A stretch of 64,000 bases of DNA, from contig NC_092808.1 of the NCBI RefSeq assembly GCF_040954645.1, forward strand, positions 113,624,049 to 113,688,048, in the 5' to 3' direction. The notes under the pieces were generated by a model. The model searched no databases, was not told where the DNA came from, and saw nothing but the letters and a program-made list of their open reading frames with translations. A program made the position numbers and the translations under genes. This stretch comes from Diabrotica undecimpunctata. Lineage: Eukaryota; Arthropoda; Insecta; Coleoptera; Chrysomelidae. Below, piece after piece: positions 12,011 through 24,124 of this stretch (positions within the stretch are counted from its first letter, which is position 1; every line of letters begins with the position of its first letter).

Positions 12011-13436
12011 ATGATGTATTATTTGTTTGAATGATGAGCAATGAGTATTTTTAATAATATAGGGTTTTTATCGCGGTTCTCAAAGAATTAGCTTGTAAGT
12101 ACTTTTTTAAATTATCTTTATTATAACTATTATGAAACACACATATATATCTAACTTAGCCAATGTAAATTTAAAATAAACTATCTTTAAATTGATATTC
12201 TTATAAAACTAATTAAATTCTATAGACAATCTACAATTTAAACAAAACTATCTTCAAAATTGAAATTGTTATGACACTAACTAAATTATATTAACAAAAT
12301 TTTGTACCTTTCTTTCACTGAATGCCTAAATGAACTGTTTTCTACTATATAGATTCTAATCACCACTGAATGTCTTCGTACTACAGTTATCCTTGTTTTT
12401 TGTGAAATTACTTTTTCCAATTATCAGCTTCTACCAATTTAAGATATAGTTTTCTTCACCAGCATTTATACATCACCAACCAAACCAGCAAACAGCATTT
12501 ATATTTATTCTTCTTTTCAATATACCAATATCCACTTATTATAAGTTGATTTATACTAATCTCCAACCATAATATAATTTAATTTCTTCCAATATACTTT
12601 TTTTAATCTTCAATAATTATTTGTGTATAATTATAAATTTGCATTAAATTATATGCATAATTTTTAATCTTCATTTAACTCACTATATTAAACAATTGGA
12701 CTATCTCCAACTAACTTTCATATTTCTTATAAAACTGCTTGACTGATTTACTAAAACTGTGAACAATTGACTTCACTAATTAATTGTGTCTATCTTCTAC
12801 TAACTTTCATAATAAACTGCTTGACTTCTAACTAAAAAACTGCCATCTTGAATCCAAATCACGGGTATTTATATCTTTTCAATCTTCCAGAACCATCTGG
12901 TAAGAAATCATGTTCCAATTTGTTCTATCACTTCTATATAGATGTTCTCGAAAAAAATATCTGTTCGATCCACCGCCATAATCATTATTCCAGAATGTTC
13001 CAACATAAACACAGGTCAAATTCTGCACTCTGGAGAATTCGTTAATGTTCCATTGATAATTTTGTTGACATTTAGGCTTTTCAGATCAGAATAAACATTC
13101 AAATCATCAAATATATATATATTAAACACCTCAAACCAACATTATTATTATAACCCCACTTATATTCGTATTATGATTAATTTCTATCTGTCAATCCACT
13201 GTATAGTTGGTTGCCTAAGCACATGGCTCACTTAAATCTATTTACAACATTAAAATTACTAAAATACAACTTTTTACAATTATTATATGATAATTTCTTA
13301 AAATGCCCTCACATAAATATATTTTTATAAAATTCTCTAGTATATAACTTATTTAAAATAATCAAATACTTTTTTATATCTAATATTATGTAGTATATAA
13401 CTTATAAATTATTTTCTATAAACCCCAATTGTCACA
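12007..13436 (-). repeat. Gypsy 3' LTR
   Basis: On the minus strand it begins TGTGACAATTGG and ends CATCATAACA, so it has TG and CA termini. It is 1430 bases, in the same register as the other LTR (offset 6282). A 65-residue open frame at 12848-13045 is duplicated in both LTRs and resembles no known protein. Confidence 0.95.
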
Positions 13437-13942
13437 ATACCCCAAAAATAATATTTAAAATAAATAATTTACTTATTATTTTTTTAAATATTAATTTTCT
13501 CATACCTTATTAAATTTAATAAATCAATTTTTTTTTTTTTTTATTTAAAATGTGTTAAATACATCCCTGTTCGCTGTCTATGTCAAAACAGAGAACAACG
13601 GATCACAGTTCGGCTATTCTATGGTCAAACTGTCATGTCAAATGGAGAATGGATTTTATCAGAGAATAAAATATAACCTTAATTAAAAATATAATCTATA
13701 TTGTGTTATGTTTATTTATAAACAAAATCTAGGAATTATTTCCATTCAAAATATCTTTCATCAATATAAATTGGTAAGTTTTACACTTTTTATAAAGACA
13801 TTTACACAATAAATTCTGTATCTAACCCCAAATTATGATTTTTAGGGTACCAAACAATTTCCATATGTACAAAATTCAACAAGTATGATGTCAAATTTAT
13901 TCACAACAAAGAAATCTACCATCTATCTATGAAATGGATCTA
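13437..13942 (-). other. Non-coding interval between gypsy pol and the 3' LTR
   Basis: About 500 bases with stops in all frames fill the place where the integrase core should be. A GGGG run two to five bases before the LTR could belong to a weak polypurine tract. The interval suggests an internal deletion or replacement. Confidence 0.6.
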
Positions 13943-16420
13943 TCAGTAAGTTTTTTTTTTGAAATTCTTTTCTTTGTTTAGTTGACATATTGGGCATTGG
14001 GTAGTAATTTCTATTGCTATACTTATGTCATTCTTTGCAAAATAATTGTTCCTAAATAGCATCCATAGCTTTCTTGAACCAATATGCATATAATTGTTAT
14101 GTAAATTTTTCAATATTTTCTTTGCTAAAGTTCTAGTTATTACATATACTTTTATGCCATTTATTATTTTATAATAAACTCCATCTTTCTTAAGGACTTT
14201 TTGTTTTTCACTCAAATTGATCTGATCTCTTATAATTTCTTCTTTAGAATATAATCCAGTACTTTCTACTAATTGATTTAATCCAATTTTTATTGTTCGC
14301 TGCCCTTTTTGTGGTGTATTTTCTAACCTTGATAAAGCATCTGCCACTATATTGGATTTTCCAGAAATGTATTTGATTTCAAAGCAATATTCACTAAGTA
14401 TTAGACTCCACCGATGTATTCTACTGTTTCCATATTTGTTATTTAATATAGACGTTAAAGCTTGGTGATCTGTTTCTATTGTAAATTCATTACCCAACAA
14501 ATAAAATCTTAATTTTGTGACACAGTGTATTATACTTGCTAGTTCTAATTCTGAAACTGAGTAACCCTTTTCATGTGGCTTTGTAATTCTTGAAATGAAT
14601 TGTATTGGGTATTCGACCCCATCATGTATTTGTAATAATACCCCTGATAATCTCTCTATTGATGCATCTGTTCTTAATATGAATGGCTGTGTGTAGTCAG
14701 GATAGTATATTTTCAAATTTGACAGAAAAATGTTTTTAATTTCTTGGAATGCTAGTTCTCTTCTCTGATCCCATCTCCATTTTACACCTTTTCTCAGTAG
14801 TTCAAGTAATGGAATTTCTTTTATACTTAGATCTGGTATCATCCTTTTATAATAATTAATTATTCCAATAAATCCTCTTAAAGTTCTTAAATTGTGTGGT
14901 GTTTTATATTCCTGAATGACTTGTGTCCGTTCTGGATCCATTTCGATTCCCTTAGTGTTAAGTTTATAACCTAGATATATGACTTCTTTTTGAAAAAATG
15001 TACATTTTTCTTGATTTATTTTTAGTCCAACTTTGTCTAATCTATTTATTATAATTTTTAGGTGTTTCTCATGATCTTCAGCCGTTTTAGAAAAAATTAA
15101 TATATCATCAATGTAGTGAATTACAAAATGTTCATATTGATCCAAAATATCATGAAGACATCTACATAGAGCACTGCAAGATGATTGAAGTCCAAATGGT
15201 ACTACTTTGAATTGATATACTACTCCATCTATCTGAAATCCTGTATACTGTCTACTTTTTCTTTCTAGAGGTATTAACCAGAAACTATGCTGTAAATCGA
15301 TTTTAGTGAAAAATGACATTCCTGTAATTCTTCCTAATATTCCATCTATACTCATTGGTGCTTCAAATTGCTTTTCAGTAATCTTGTTAATATTCCTTGC
15401 ATCCAAACATAACCTGATTTCACCTGATCTTTTTCGTACTACTACTATGGGGTTAATAAAACGTGTGTCTGCCTTCTCAATGATCCCATCTTCTAACATA
15501 TTATTAATTGTTTTGTTTACTTCTTCTCTGTATTTATATGGTATTGGGTATGATTTTGTTTTAAAATCTTTTTCCTCCTTAACTCTTATACTATGGATAT
15601 AATTCTGTGCAATTCTATTTTCTTTATTGACAAGTCCCTTGTGTTGCTGCAATATGGAAATGACTATTGATTTATATTCTTCAGGGCAATTTAAAACTTT
15701 CATCATATCTTCTTCTTTACAAATAACATTATTCTTCATTATGTACTCATTATTCCTTGCTTCCAATTTTACGCACTCCGCCTCGTAGGCATCCATCTGC
15801 TTAAAACTTCCATTCCTTAAATATTCACTACAATAATTATTCTTTACATTCTTTTGGGACATTTCCCTATCATCAAAATACATTTCTTCTTCATAAACAT
15901 CATTATTTTCTTTTAATGATATCCTATCAACTCTTATTCCTTCTTCCACCTCATCTTTCTGCATAAATTTAATTATTTGCCCTTCCAAAGTTACCATTTT
16001 TTTTTCAAAATCTATCTTTACTTTCTTCTTTTCCAATTCATCATTTCCCATTAATATATCAACACATAAATCCTTGACAATAAATCCTTGCATGTTAATT
16101 TCTTTATTAAGAATATTAATTTTAAAATTGGCTAGTTTATCAATTTCACCCAACTTCTTATTATTTGCACCAATAATTTTAATTTTTGGAATCTTTATTA
16201 TATCTGATAGTTTTAATGTATTAAAAATAAAATTCTCCGAGACTAATGTACTTTCTGAACCAGTATCTATCATAATTTTAATCATTTTATTTTTGGCCAA
16301 AGCATTTATATAAATTAAATTAATAGATTCAATAATTTTCTCTTCATCTAAAGAAATAAATTCAGAAGGTTTTTCATAATAGCAATGGCCTAACTTGTAA
16401 TTCAGAAAGTTTACTGCACA
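13943..16420 (-). CDS. pol: Gypsy Pol: protease, reverse transcriptase, RNase H, integrase zinc finger
   Basis: The Pol frame is open from the slip site at 16420 to a stop at 13943 (826 codons). It is offset by -1 from Gag, so expression by -1 frameshifting is likely. An aspartic protease appears at IMIDTGSESTLV (near 16270) with ILMGND downstream. RT motifs follow: IRLCLDARNIN, FFTKIDLQHSF, VPFGLQSS and the catalytic HYIDDILIF near 15105. RNase H shows LRTDAS, then SELELASI and ETDHQAL. The integrase HHCC finger is at the end (HNNYMHIG and CPICQLN). The protein then stops with KKKTY, so the D,D-35-E core is absent. The remaining 0.5 kb to the 3' LTR has no integrase-like coding in any frame I checked. 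Confidence 0.9.
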   Translation of the reverse strand, partial: CAVNFLNYKLGHCYYEKPSEFISLDEEKIIESINLIYINALAKNKMIKIMIDTGSESTLVSENFIFNTLKLSDIIKIPKIKIIGANNKKLGEIDKLANFKINILNKEINMQGFIVKDLCVDILMGNDELEKKKVKIDFEKKMVTLEGQIIKFMQKDEVEEGIRVDRISLKENNDVYEEEMYFDDREMSQKNVKNNYCSEYLRNGSFKQMDAYEAECVKLEARNNEYIMKNNVICKEEDMMKVLNCPEEYKSIVISILQQHKGLVNKENRIAQNYIHSIRVKEEKDFKTKSYPIPYKYREEVNKTINNMLEDGIIEKADTRFINPIVVVRKRSGEIRLCLDARNINKITEKQFEAPMSIDGILGRITGMSFFTKIDLQHSFWLIPLERKSRQYTGFQIDGVVYQFKVVPFGLQSSCSALCRCLHDILDQYEHFVIHYIDDILIFSKTAEDHEKHLKIIINRLDKVGLKINQEKCTFFQKEVIYLGYKLNTKGIEMDPERTQVIQEYKTPHNLRTLRGFIGIINYYKRMIPDLSIKEIPLLELLRKGVKWRWDQRRELAFQEIKNIFLSNLKIYYPDYTQPFILRTDASIERLSGVLLQIHDGVEYPIQFISRITKPHEKGYSVSELELASIIHCVTKLRFYLLGNEFTIETDHQALTSILNNKYGNSRIHRWSLILSEYCFEIKYISGKSNIVADALSRLENTPQKGQRTIKIGLNQLVESTGLYSKEEIIRDQINLSEKQKVLKKDGVYYKIINGIKVYVITRTLAKKILKNLHNNYMHIGSRKLWMLFRNNYFAKNDISIAIEITTQCPICQLNKEKNFKKKTY

Positions 16421-18144
16421 AAATTTTGATTATTAGAATTGTCAGATTGTATCTGACCACTTGGATCTGATGTCCTATGTCTTTCCCTACTATGACTTCT
16501 ACTTACATTTTCCTGCCTTGTACTATTTTGTTCCCTGTCTTCGCAGCTTCTATTCCTTCGAACACAATTTACCTGTCTGTTATAGTTAGGTCGCTCTGTA
16601 TTTCTTCTATTATTAAAATCTTGTCTATTATTATTAGTACTGTCATTAAAATGTTGTCTATTATAATTAGTATTATTATTAAAATTTTGTCTATTATAAC
16701 TAGTATTATTATTAAAGTTCTGTCTATTTGGATTACTGTTATTATTATTAAAATTTTGTAAATTATTACCATACCTAGTATTAATGTTATATGATTGTCT
16801 ATATTGTTGAATATCATTTTTATTATATTGAAAGTTATTATTGTTTTTTCTGTTGTTATTATTACTTGTCATATTGCCTCTTTGTATTCTTTGAATAAAA
16901 TTAATAAAACTATCTATTGTTTGAATATTTTGTACAGTTACTGTTTGGACAACATCAGCATCAAAATGTCTAGATACATTTAAGACTGTTTCATCCTCTC
17001 TAAGTGGTGGTTCTAAATATTTTGCAACTGTTATCAGTTTTAATGCATAATCTACCATATTTGATTTTAAATTGTGATTATACTTTCCAAAATATAGAAT
17101 TTCTCTAAACTTGGCTTGCTCTAATTCACCCCAATAATAATTTAAAAATTTATTTTCAAATGTTTGAAAATTATCTAAATCATTCTCAATACTAGCAAAC
17201 CAAGTTGCTGCATTGTCATTTAATGTCACTCTAATATAATCTTTAATATCATTAATATTATTCACAAATCTTAATTTATGTTTTAAACTATTTATGTATA
17301 CTCTAGGATGCAAATTTTTTATATTACCAGAGAATTTAATCCCAGTCTCATTTGTTAAATTTAAGTAAGGTCTCCCTATGTCTCTCATTTGTGAAATATC
17401 ATCTATTCTCTGTTCCACATTTCTTATTTGATTATTATTTATTTGGATATTTTGTTGTATATCATCTAATTTTTCTTCTGTGTTTCTCCTGTCTTCGTTA
17501 ATTTTTACTTCTAAGTTACATTTCTGTAACTCTATTTTCTGTTCTATATCTATCTTATTATCTTGAATAATCCTCTTTACTTCTGTCCTCTCATTTTCTA
17601 TCCTTTTCTTGTAGTCATTCCTTATATTTTTTATTTCATTTGCTACTTTTTTCTCTGCAGCTTCAAGTTTTTTATCCATTTGTTTTTCTATTTGTTTTAC
17701 AATTTTATTATTATTATCTTCTATTTTCTTTTCTAATTTTCTATAATTCTCTTCTAATTTCTGTTCCATTTTTTTCATGTCTTCTTTGACTTGTTTTGAA
17801 TTCTCTTCCAATTTTTTTATGTCTTCTTTGACTTCTTTTGAATTCTCTTCCAATTTTTTTATGTCTTCTTTGACTTGTTTTGAATTCTCTTCCAATTTTT
17901 TTATGTCTTCTTTGATTTCTTTTGAATTCTCTTCCATTTTTTTCGTATTCTCTTCCATTGTCTTGTTCATCTGCATCATTAATGACATCAAAGCTGCCAT
18001 ATTGACATTTTCCTCTCTTTCTGGATTCATTTCTGCAGTATCTTGTGGAACTTGAACTAAACTCTCCTCTTGTATAGGTTGTGTTTCTACTTCCACATCT
18101 TCTTCATTCTTTTTGCTTCTTGTACCTTTCTTTCCTTGAGACAT
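16411..18144 (-). CDS. gag: Gypsy Gag protein, 577 residues
   Basis: The gene begins MSQGKKGTRSKKNEED, soon after the primer binding site, and runs intact to a TAA at 16411. The N-terminal third is a charged coiled coil built partly from 14-residue tandem repeats of the form KEDIKKLEENSK, encoded by four 42-base repeats around 17770-17935. The middle (about residues 260-420) has the capsid-like region of Ty3/gypsy Gag, including RPYLNLTNETGIKFSGNIKN and WGELEQAKFREILYF. The C terminus is a basic, asparagine-rich tandem array (units such as YNRQNFNNNT), and no CCHC knuckle is visible, so nucleic-acid binding may rest on this array. A slippery heptamer just before the stop probably links it to Pol. 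Confidence 0.88.
   Translation of the reverse strand: MSQGKKGTRSKKNEEDVEVETQPIQEESLVQVPQDTAEMNPEREENVNMAALMSLMMQMNKTMEENTKKMEENSKEIKEDIKKLEENSKQVKEDIKKLEENSKEVKEDIKKLEENSKQVKEDMKKMEQKLEENYRKLEKKIEDNNNKIVKQIEKQMDKKLEAAEKKVANEIKNIRNDYKKRIENERTEVKRIIQDNKIDIEQKIELQKCNLEVKINEDRRNTEEKLDDIQQNIQINNNQIRNVEQRIDDISQMRDIGRPYLNLTNETGIKFSGNIKNLHPRVYINSLKHKLRFVNNINDIKDYIRVTLNDNAATWFASIENDLDNFQTFENKFLNYYWGELEQAKFREILYFGKYNHNLKSNMVDYALKLITVAKYLEPPLREDETVLNVSRHFDADVVQTVTVQNIQTIDSFINFIQRIQRGNMTSNNNNRKNNNNFQYNKNDIQQYRQSYNINTRYGNNLQNFNNNNSNPNRQNFNNNTSYNRQNFNNNTNYNRQHFNDSTNNNRQDFNNRRNTERPNYNRQVNCVRRNRSCEDREQNSTRQENVSRSHSRERHRTSDPSGQIQSDNSNNQNFVQ
16420..16426 (-). promoter_or_regulatory. Candidate -1 ribosomal frameshift site between gag and pol
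   Basis: On the minus strand the heptamer A AAT TTT lies in the Gag frame as the last base of CAA plus AAT TTT, three codons before the TAA stop (GTG and CAG intervene). It fits the X XXY YYZ rule, and a one-base backward slip enters the Pol frame exactly. A downstream pseudoknot was not evaluated. Confidence 0.65.
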
Positions 18145-18267
18145 TTTGAGACTTTACTTGTTCAAATATAATTAAAATTAAAATCTATAATTTTTCCTTT
18201 CTACTGATAATTAATTTAATTATATGAGAGCACTTATCTTCCCAAACTAATTCTTTTAAATAGAGAG

Positions 18268-18285
18268 CCACCGCGTTGGGTGCCA
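18268..18285 (-). promoter_or_regulatory. Gypsy primer binding site
   Basis: Three bases inside the 5' LTR, the minus strand reads TGGCACCCAACGCGGTGG. It starts with the TGG that pairs with the CCA end of a tRNA, as expected for minus-strand priming. The tRNA species was not determined. Confidence 0.75.
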
Positions 18286-18288
18286 AAT

Positions 18289-19826
<1,538 letters not shown>

Positions 19827-20034
19827 CCACCAGTTTATTAGGGCTGCGGTCAGGAGGTTGGCCGAGATGTTAGAGAAACACTCTTTTGACTTTTTGTCTA
19901 GCTTTCGGAATGGTTTTATTCCTTTTCCAAGACACTGTAATAAGAAAAATATGTAAATATTTATAAAATATCACAATTCTTCAGTGTCCTTTTATACCCA
20001 GTAAATAACCCTAGTTTTCAGGGCCAAAACCAAC

Positions 20035-20724
20035 TTGTCACACATCGAGTTCAGAGACAAGGGACTAAAAAAGCTGAGATCTATATTACAAGAGAACTCC
20101 TATCCGATATGGCTGTTAAATAAACTCATTTTCGGTTCTCCTTTTCCTTCGCAATTTTCTGACAACCAAAATTTTCATAACAATGAGGTCCGACAATTGA
20201 CACTAACACACAACACATCAGTGATACCATCTAAAATAACTTATGGTTGCCTACCCTACATTCCATTTCTGACACCGAAGCTAACGAACATCTTCAAAAA
20301 TGTTAGTGGTTTAAAAATTACAAATAAAAATGTGAAAACGGTATTGAAGTTATACACACAAACAAAAGATCCTTTAACAATACAGGAGTCATCAAATGTT
20401 GTTTATTCCATACCGTGTCCCAATTGTAACAAAATATACATAGGAGAATCATCTCGTAATTTTCACAGTATGGTGATCTCACATCGTAGTGATATAAAAA
20501 TCAAAAAAATAAATGCATGTGCATTGACAGAACATGTATTAACGTTGAAATATGAATTTAATTTCGATGATTCCTGTATTTTGGCAAAAGAAAAGAACCA
20601 TTCAAAACGTGTTTTCTTGGAAATGTGTTCCATAAAATCTAGTACATCGTGCATCAATAAAAAGTCTGACATAGATAAACTGAGCAACATTTATTGTTAC
20701 TTACTGGAAAAACATACGAAATAA
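20035..20724 (+). CDS. Penelope-like element protein, C-terminal RT end and GIY-YIG endonuclease (partial)
   Basis: The open frame of about 229 residues begins without a proper start and is an N-terminally truncated piece. The first half (KGLKKLRSILQENSYP, and later YIPFLTPKLTNIFKNV) matches the linker between the RT thumb and the endonuclease. The second half carries the endonuclease: VVYSIPCPNC, a paired-cysteine GIY-equivalent, then YIGESSRNF for YIG, a conserved histidine and arginine in SHRSD, and EHVLTLKYEFNFDD. In Penelope-like elements this domain nicks the target. An intact frame after truncation suggests a fairly recent copy. Alternative members of the GIY-YIG superfamily are unlikely given the linker. 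Confidence 0.82.
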   Translation: MSHIEFRDKGLKKLRSILQENSYPIWLLNKLIFGSPFPSQFSDNQNFHNNEVRQLTLTHNTSVIPSKITYGCLPYIPFLTPKLTNIFKNVSGLKITNKNVKTVLKLYTQTKDPLTIQESSNVVYSIPCPNCNKIYIGESSRNFHSMVISHRSDIKIKKINACALTEHVLTLKYEFNFDDSCILAKEKNHSKRVFLEMCSIKSSTSCINKKSDIDKLSNIYCYLLEKHTK

Positions 20725-20934
20725 AATAAATATTTACCTGTACATAAATTACACTTGCATGCATAACATGTTGCATAACGTTAAGACAGGTTTAAAAATA
20801 TAAAAATTAAAAAAAGTTTTTATCCAAGATGGGCCTCTAGTATTTCTTAAAAAAGAAATATAATATTAAGTACACCTAATTACTTTTTAATCATAGGGTT
20901 TTAACTTTCTGTTCTCTATGTGTCAGAGTTAAAA

Positions 20935-21470
20935 CCATCGAGCAAAAAGACAAAAGAGGGAATCTAATCGTTATGAAAAGGAGACCAAAAAAGTGGCCTC
21001 TGATGGCGGACATATCCGGAAATGCGAATGCGCCAAATTTAAATCACAGTTTAACCACAAACTTTTTATACTATGTTTAAATTTCATGACACTTCACAAT
21101 AATCATACACTGGTGTAGGGGTTTTAATTTATCTATTTATTTGTTATATTACATAATATTAATATTACATAATACACTTAAAATACTTTTTTTAACACTA
21201 GAACACAATAAAGTTTTAATTAAATAATAATCTAAAATGTGAAACAATTGTTAAAAAACTTCAATAGAAAATACAAATAATCTTTCATGTGACAGTTGGG
21301 ACAAACAATAACATCAGCAATAACATAACCCAACTAAATTTGATTTCTTAAACAAGTAAAGAGTCTCTCTTTCCTTGTTTAATGTGGCCTCTCAAGATGG
21401 CACTTCCTGTCTAACAATATTTTTGCCCCCACTACCTTTACATTCCCTCTTTTGTCTTTTTGCTCGATGG
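20935..21470. mobile_element. 536-bp MITE inside the Penelope-like element
   Basis: A perfect 29-base terminal inverted repeat starts CCATCGAGCAAAAAGAC at 20935-20963 and is mirrored at 21442-21470. It is flanked by TTAAAA at 20929-20934 and 21471-21476, a likely 6-bp target duplication. No coding potential. The superfamily is not assigned. Confidence 0.8.
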
Positions 21471-21713
21471 TTAAAACACACCAGTAAAAAATGCCATAAA
21501 ATAAGTTTTACTATCTGTACCTAAATTTTAAAAATTTTAGAATGTATTTTGTTTATTATTTTATATTTTATATGTGTGTTATTAATGTTAAGTGTCAAAA
21601 GCTAGACAAAAAGTGAAAAGAGTGTTTCATTAACATCCTGGCCAATTTTCTGACTGCAACCCTAATAAACTGTGTGGTTTGTTTATATCAACAGTCACTA
21701 ATATCCAGTATTT

Positions 21714-21920
<207 letters not shown>

Positions 21921-21959
21921 ATTGTAAGGGGATAACAACTGATCATGAGCAGCTTGGTT
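21921..21959 (+). repeat. Inverted copy of an RTE RT segment
   Basis: This 39-base block is the reverse complement of 11887-11922 except for a 3-base insertion. It contains TGATCATGAGCAGCTTGGTT. It lies in the wrong orientation relative to the RTE half that follows, so the insertion in the RTE is bracketed by inverted rather than direct repeats. Confidence 0.8.
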
Positions 21960-23600
21960 GACTCATTAAACTGATAAGTTTATAGTCGCTACACTGTCTG
22001 GCATTCCTTTGAAAAGATAGTGATAATCGTAACACTCTCATTATGTAATGGTTAAAACAATTCTGCAGGTATTTCCTTAAGACCAGAAGCCCTACTTTGT
22101 TTTGCTTTGTCGATGACCTTCTGAATTTCTGAGATAAGAATTGGTGAGCCTTTATCTCGATTATATGTTATTGCTTGGTAGATTCTTTGGTTATCTTTAA
22201 ATAATTCTATTATGTACAGTTCGGTACAGTTCTCTTTAATATCAATTAAAATTCTACCACACAGTCTTGTAATATATTTTGCATGTAAATGGTGCTTTTG
22301 TCTATTAATGCTTTTAACTTTTTATGCAACTGGAAGCTGTCGTGTCGTTGCTGTAGTTTCTCAATTTCTCAAGACCGATGGCTATGTAGCCATAGCTATT
22401 TTAATTGTTTATGTATTGTGTCATCCAATCATGTTAAACTGTTCGTTGTCTTGGAATATTTTCTCGACATGCAGTGATTATTGTCAATTTCATTTGTTCC
22501 CAGCAATTATCTATGTTATTGATATCTTCTAGTCTAGTTTCTTGGAACTTGTTAATATCTTGAGAAATCTTATTCAAAGTGCATGGGTCTTGGAGTGCAT
22601 CTAGTAACATTTTGGGGGTTTTCTCTCCTTTAGCGTAACTATAATTATACAGCACAGTAGAGTATGGTCTACCGAATATAGCCACCTGAGTAAGCCTTTG
22701 ACCGATTTTATGCAGTTTTCAAATCGTTCATTGATCAGTATTTGATTTTTTACAATATTGTGTCCTTGATTACTTGGAGACTTCCATGTATATAGTCTAC
22801 CTTTTGGAAGACAAAACTATGTATCTATAATTACAAATTTTGTTGGCAGAACTGCAAAAACCGTTCTCCTCTTTCATTTCGTTGTCGTACACCAAATTTT
22901 CCAGTAATATTGTTAGTAATTTTTGATTTTACTTTTGCATTGAAGTCCTCCATTATAAGAGTAAGTCCCTTTTTTTGTCACAGCTAAAGCTTCTGATACA
23001 AATTGGTAAAATTTTGTAATCACGGTATTTTCTTTGTCTGCAGTTGGTGCATATACGTATATTATATTTATATCCATACTGGAAATATAGCTAATTTAAT
23101 TAAAGTTTCTCCATCTTAATATGGGACTAACTTTCTTACAGACTTGCAAGCGTTTTCTTTCGTACGACTGCTACGTCGTTTTGATGTTACTTATCGTTTG
23201 TCCCAGAATAATATATCTGATAGTTTTGTGAATTTTAGGTACTGTCCGTTATTTGGCCACCTTATTTTGTAGACTTCCAATATGAAGATATAGAGTCCGT
23301 CCGTTTTATTTAAGAGGTTTTTAAGCTTTTATATTTCATATCACTTATTAACATTTCACTTGCATTATTTTATCTTTATTTAACTTTAGTGAATTTTGTT
23401 GTTGGCGACCGGGGAAGCCTCAGGATATTCCTATGCTGGATATTAGGGTCCGAATACATAATCAGTAACTGCTCATTTGTCGTTATTGCTTGACATGACG
23501 ATTGTTCTTGGAATATCGTTAGGAATTTTAATATAGTGGTGTTCTGTTGAACTTTTTCTTTAACCCTAATGCTCTACAATTCCAAGTAGCAATCTTTAAT
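21960..23600 (-). pseudogene. RTE-like LINE, proximal half: AP endonuclease, linker and start of RT
   Basis: Reading leftward from about 23600, the frames give IATWNCRALG (endonuclease start), then between 23050 and 22690 a YAPTADKE equivalent, LIMEDFNAKV and GVRQRNERGERFLQFC. The linker follows at 22685 to 22434 (YAKGEKTPKMLLDALQD). Near 22150 is a helix resembling SEIQKVIDKAKQSRASG, and near 22000 the RT entry [10 protein letters not shown]. These are the hallmarks of RTE/craniofacial-type endonuclease-RT proteins. Stops and frameshifts are frequent. The RT then breaks off at the inverted block 21921-21959 and appears to resume at 11923. Confidence 0.78.
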
Positions 23601-24115
23601 ATATCTGTTATTCTAGCTCACTTAATCTATTGTCTGATCTTTTAATTTGATGTTTCTTAGTATTTTGTAATTTTGCCACGACAGATTAATAAACTGTAGC
23701 TAGGTAAGTCAGATGATACTGATAGCATCTCGAAGCCTTCTAACCTGTCTTGATTTCTGACATGAAATGAAGTGCTCTGATATAAATCTTCGTCGTTTTT
23801 TTTATAGTATGTTTATCTGTTATATTACTCGTTTTGTTTCGCTTTTATTAAGCCTTATGGGTGCCTATTGTATATCATAATGACATTTGCTGTGTTATTT
23901 AAGCTAAATATGTATCCCTTCCTTTAATCCATATATCTTTACTGATGCTTATAGTTTACAAATGTTGATTTTCTTACAGGTATCGTATTGCTCTTTTTAC
24001 GCTTTCTCTCTATCTATACATAATTACATACCGCAATAACGAAGTTCCTATTTAATATATCTTGGACTGTATCAGTTGATCATGTTGGTGATTGTTCTCG
24101 ACCTCTTTTTCCCTT
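23601..24115. other. Unassigned stretch
   Basis: No gene or repeat end recognised between the RTE start and the MULE. Confidence 0.4.
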
Positions 24116-24124
24116 CGGTTTTTC

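Noticed and set aside
11821..12030. Open frames made of alternating Ile-Tyr (also at 19711, 21674, 37004, 51861, 55476)
   Set aside because: They are translations of (TA)n microsatellites and carry no protein information.
12848..13045. 65-residue open frame repeated identically at 19130-19327
   Set aside because: It lies inside both gypsy LTRs, so the duplication reflects the LTRs and not a conserved gene.
16477..16761. Plus-strand open frames opposite gag (also 16569, 16795, 17777) and opposite pol (15306, 16074)
   Set aside because: They are antisense shadows of gag and pol with repetitive composition.
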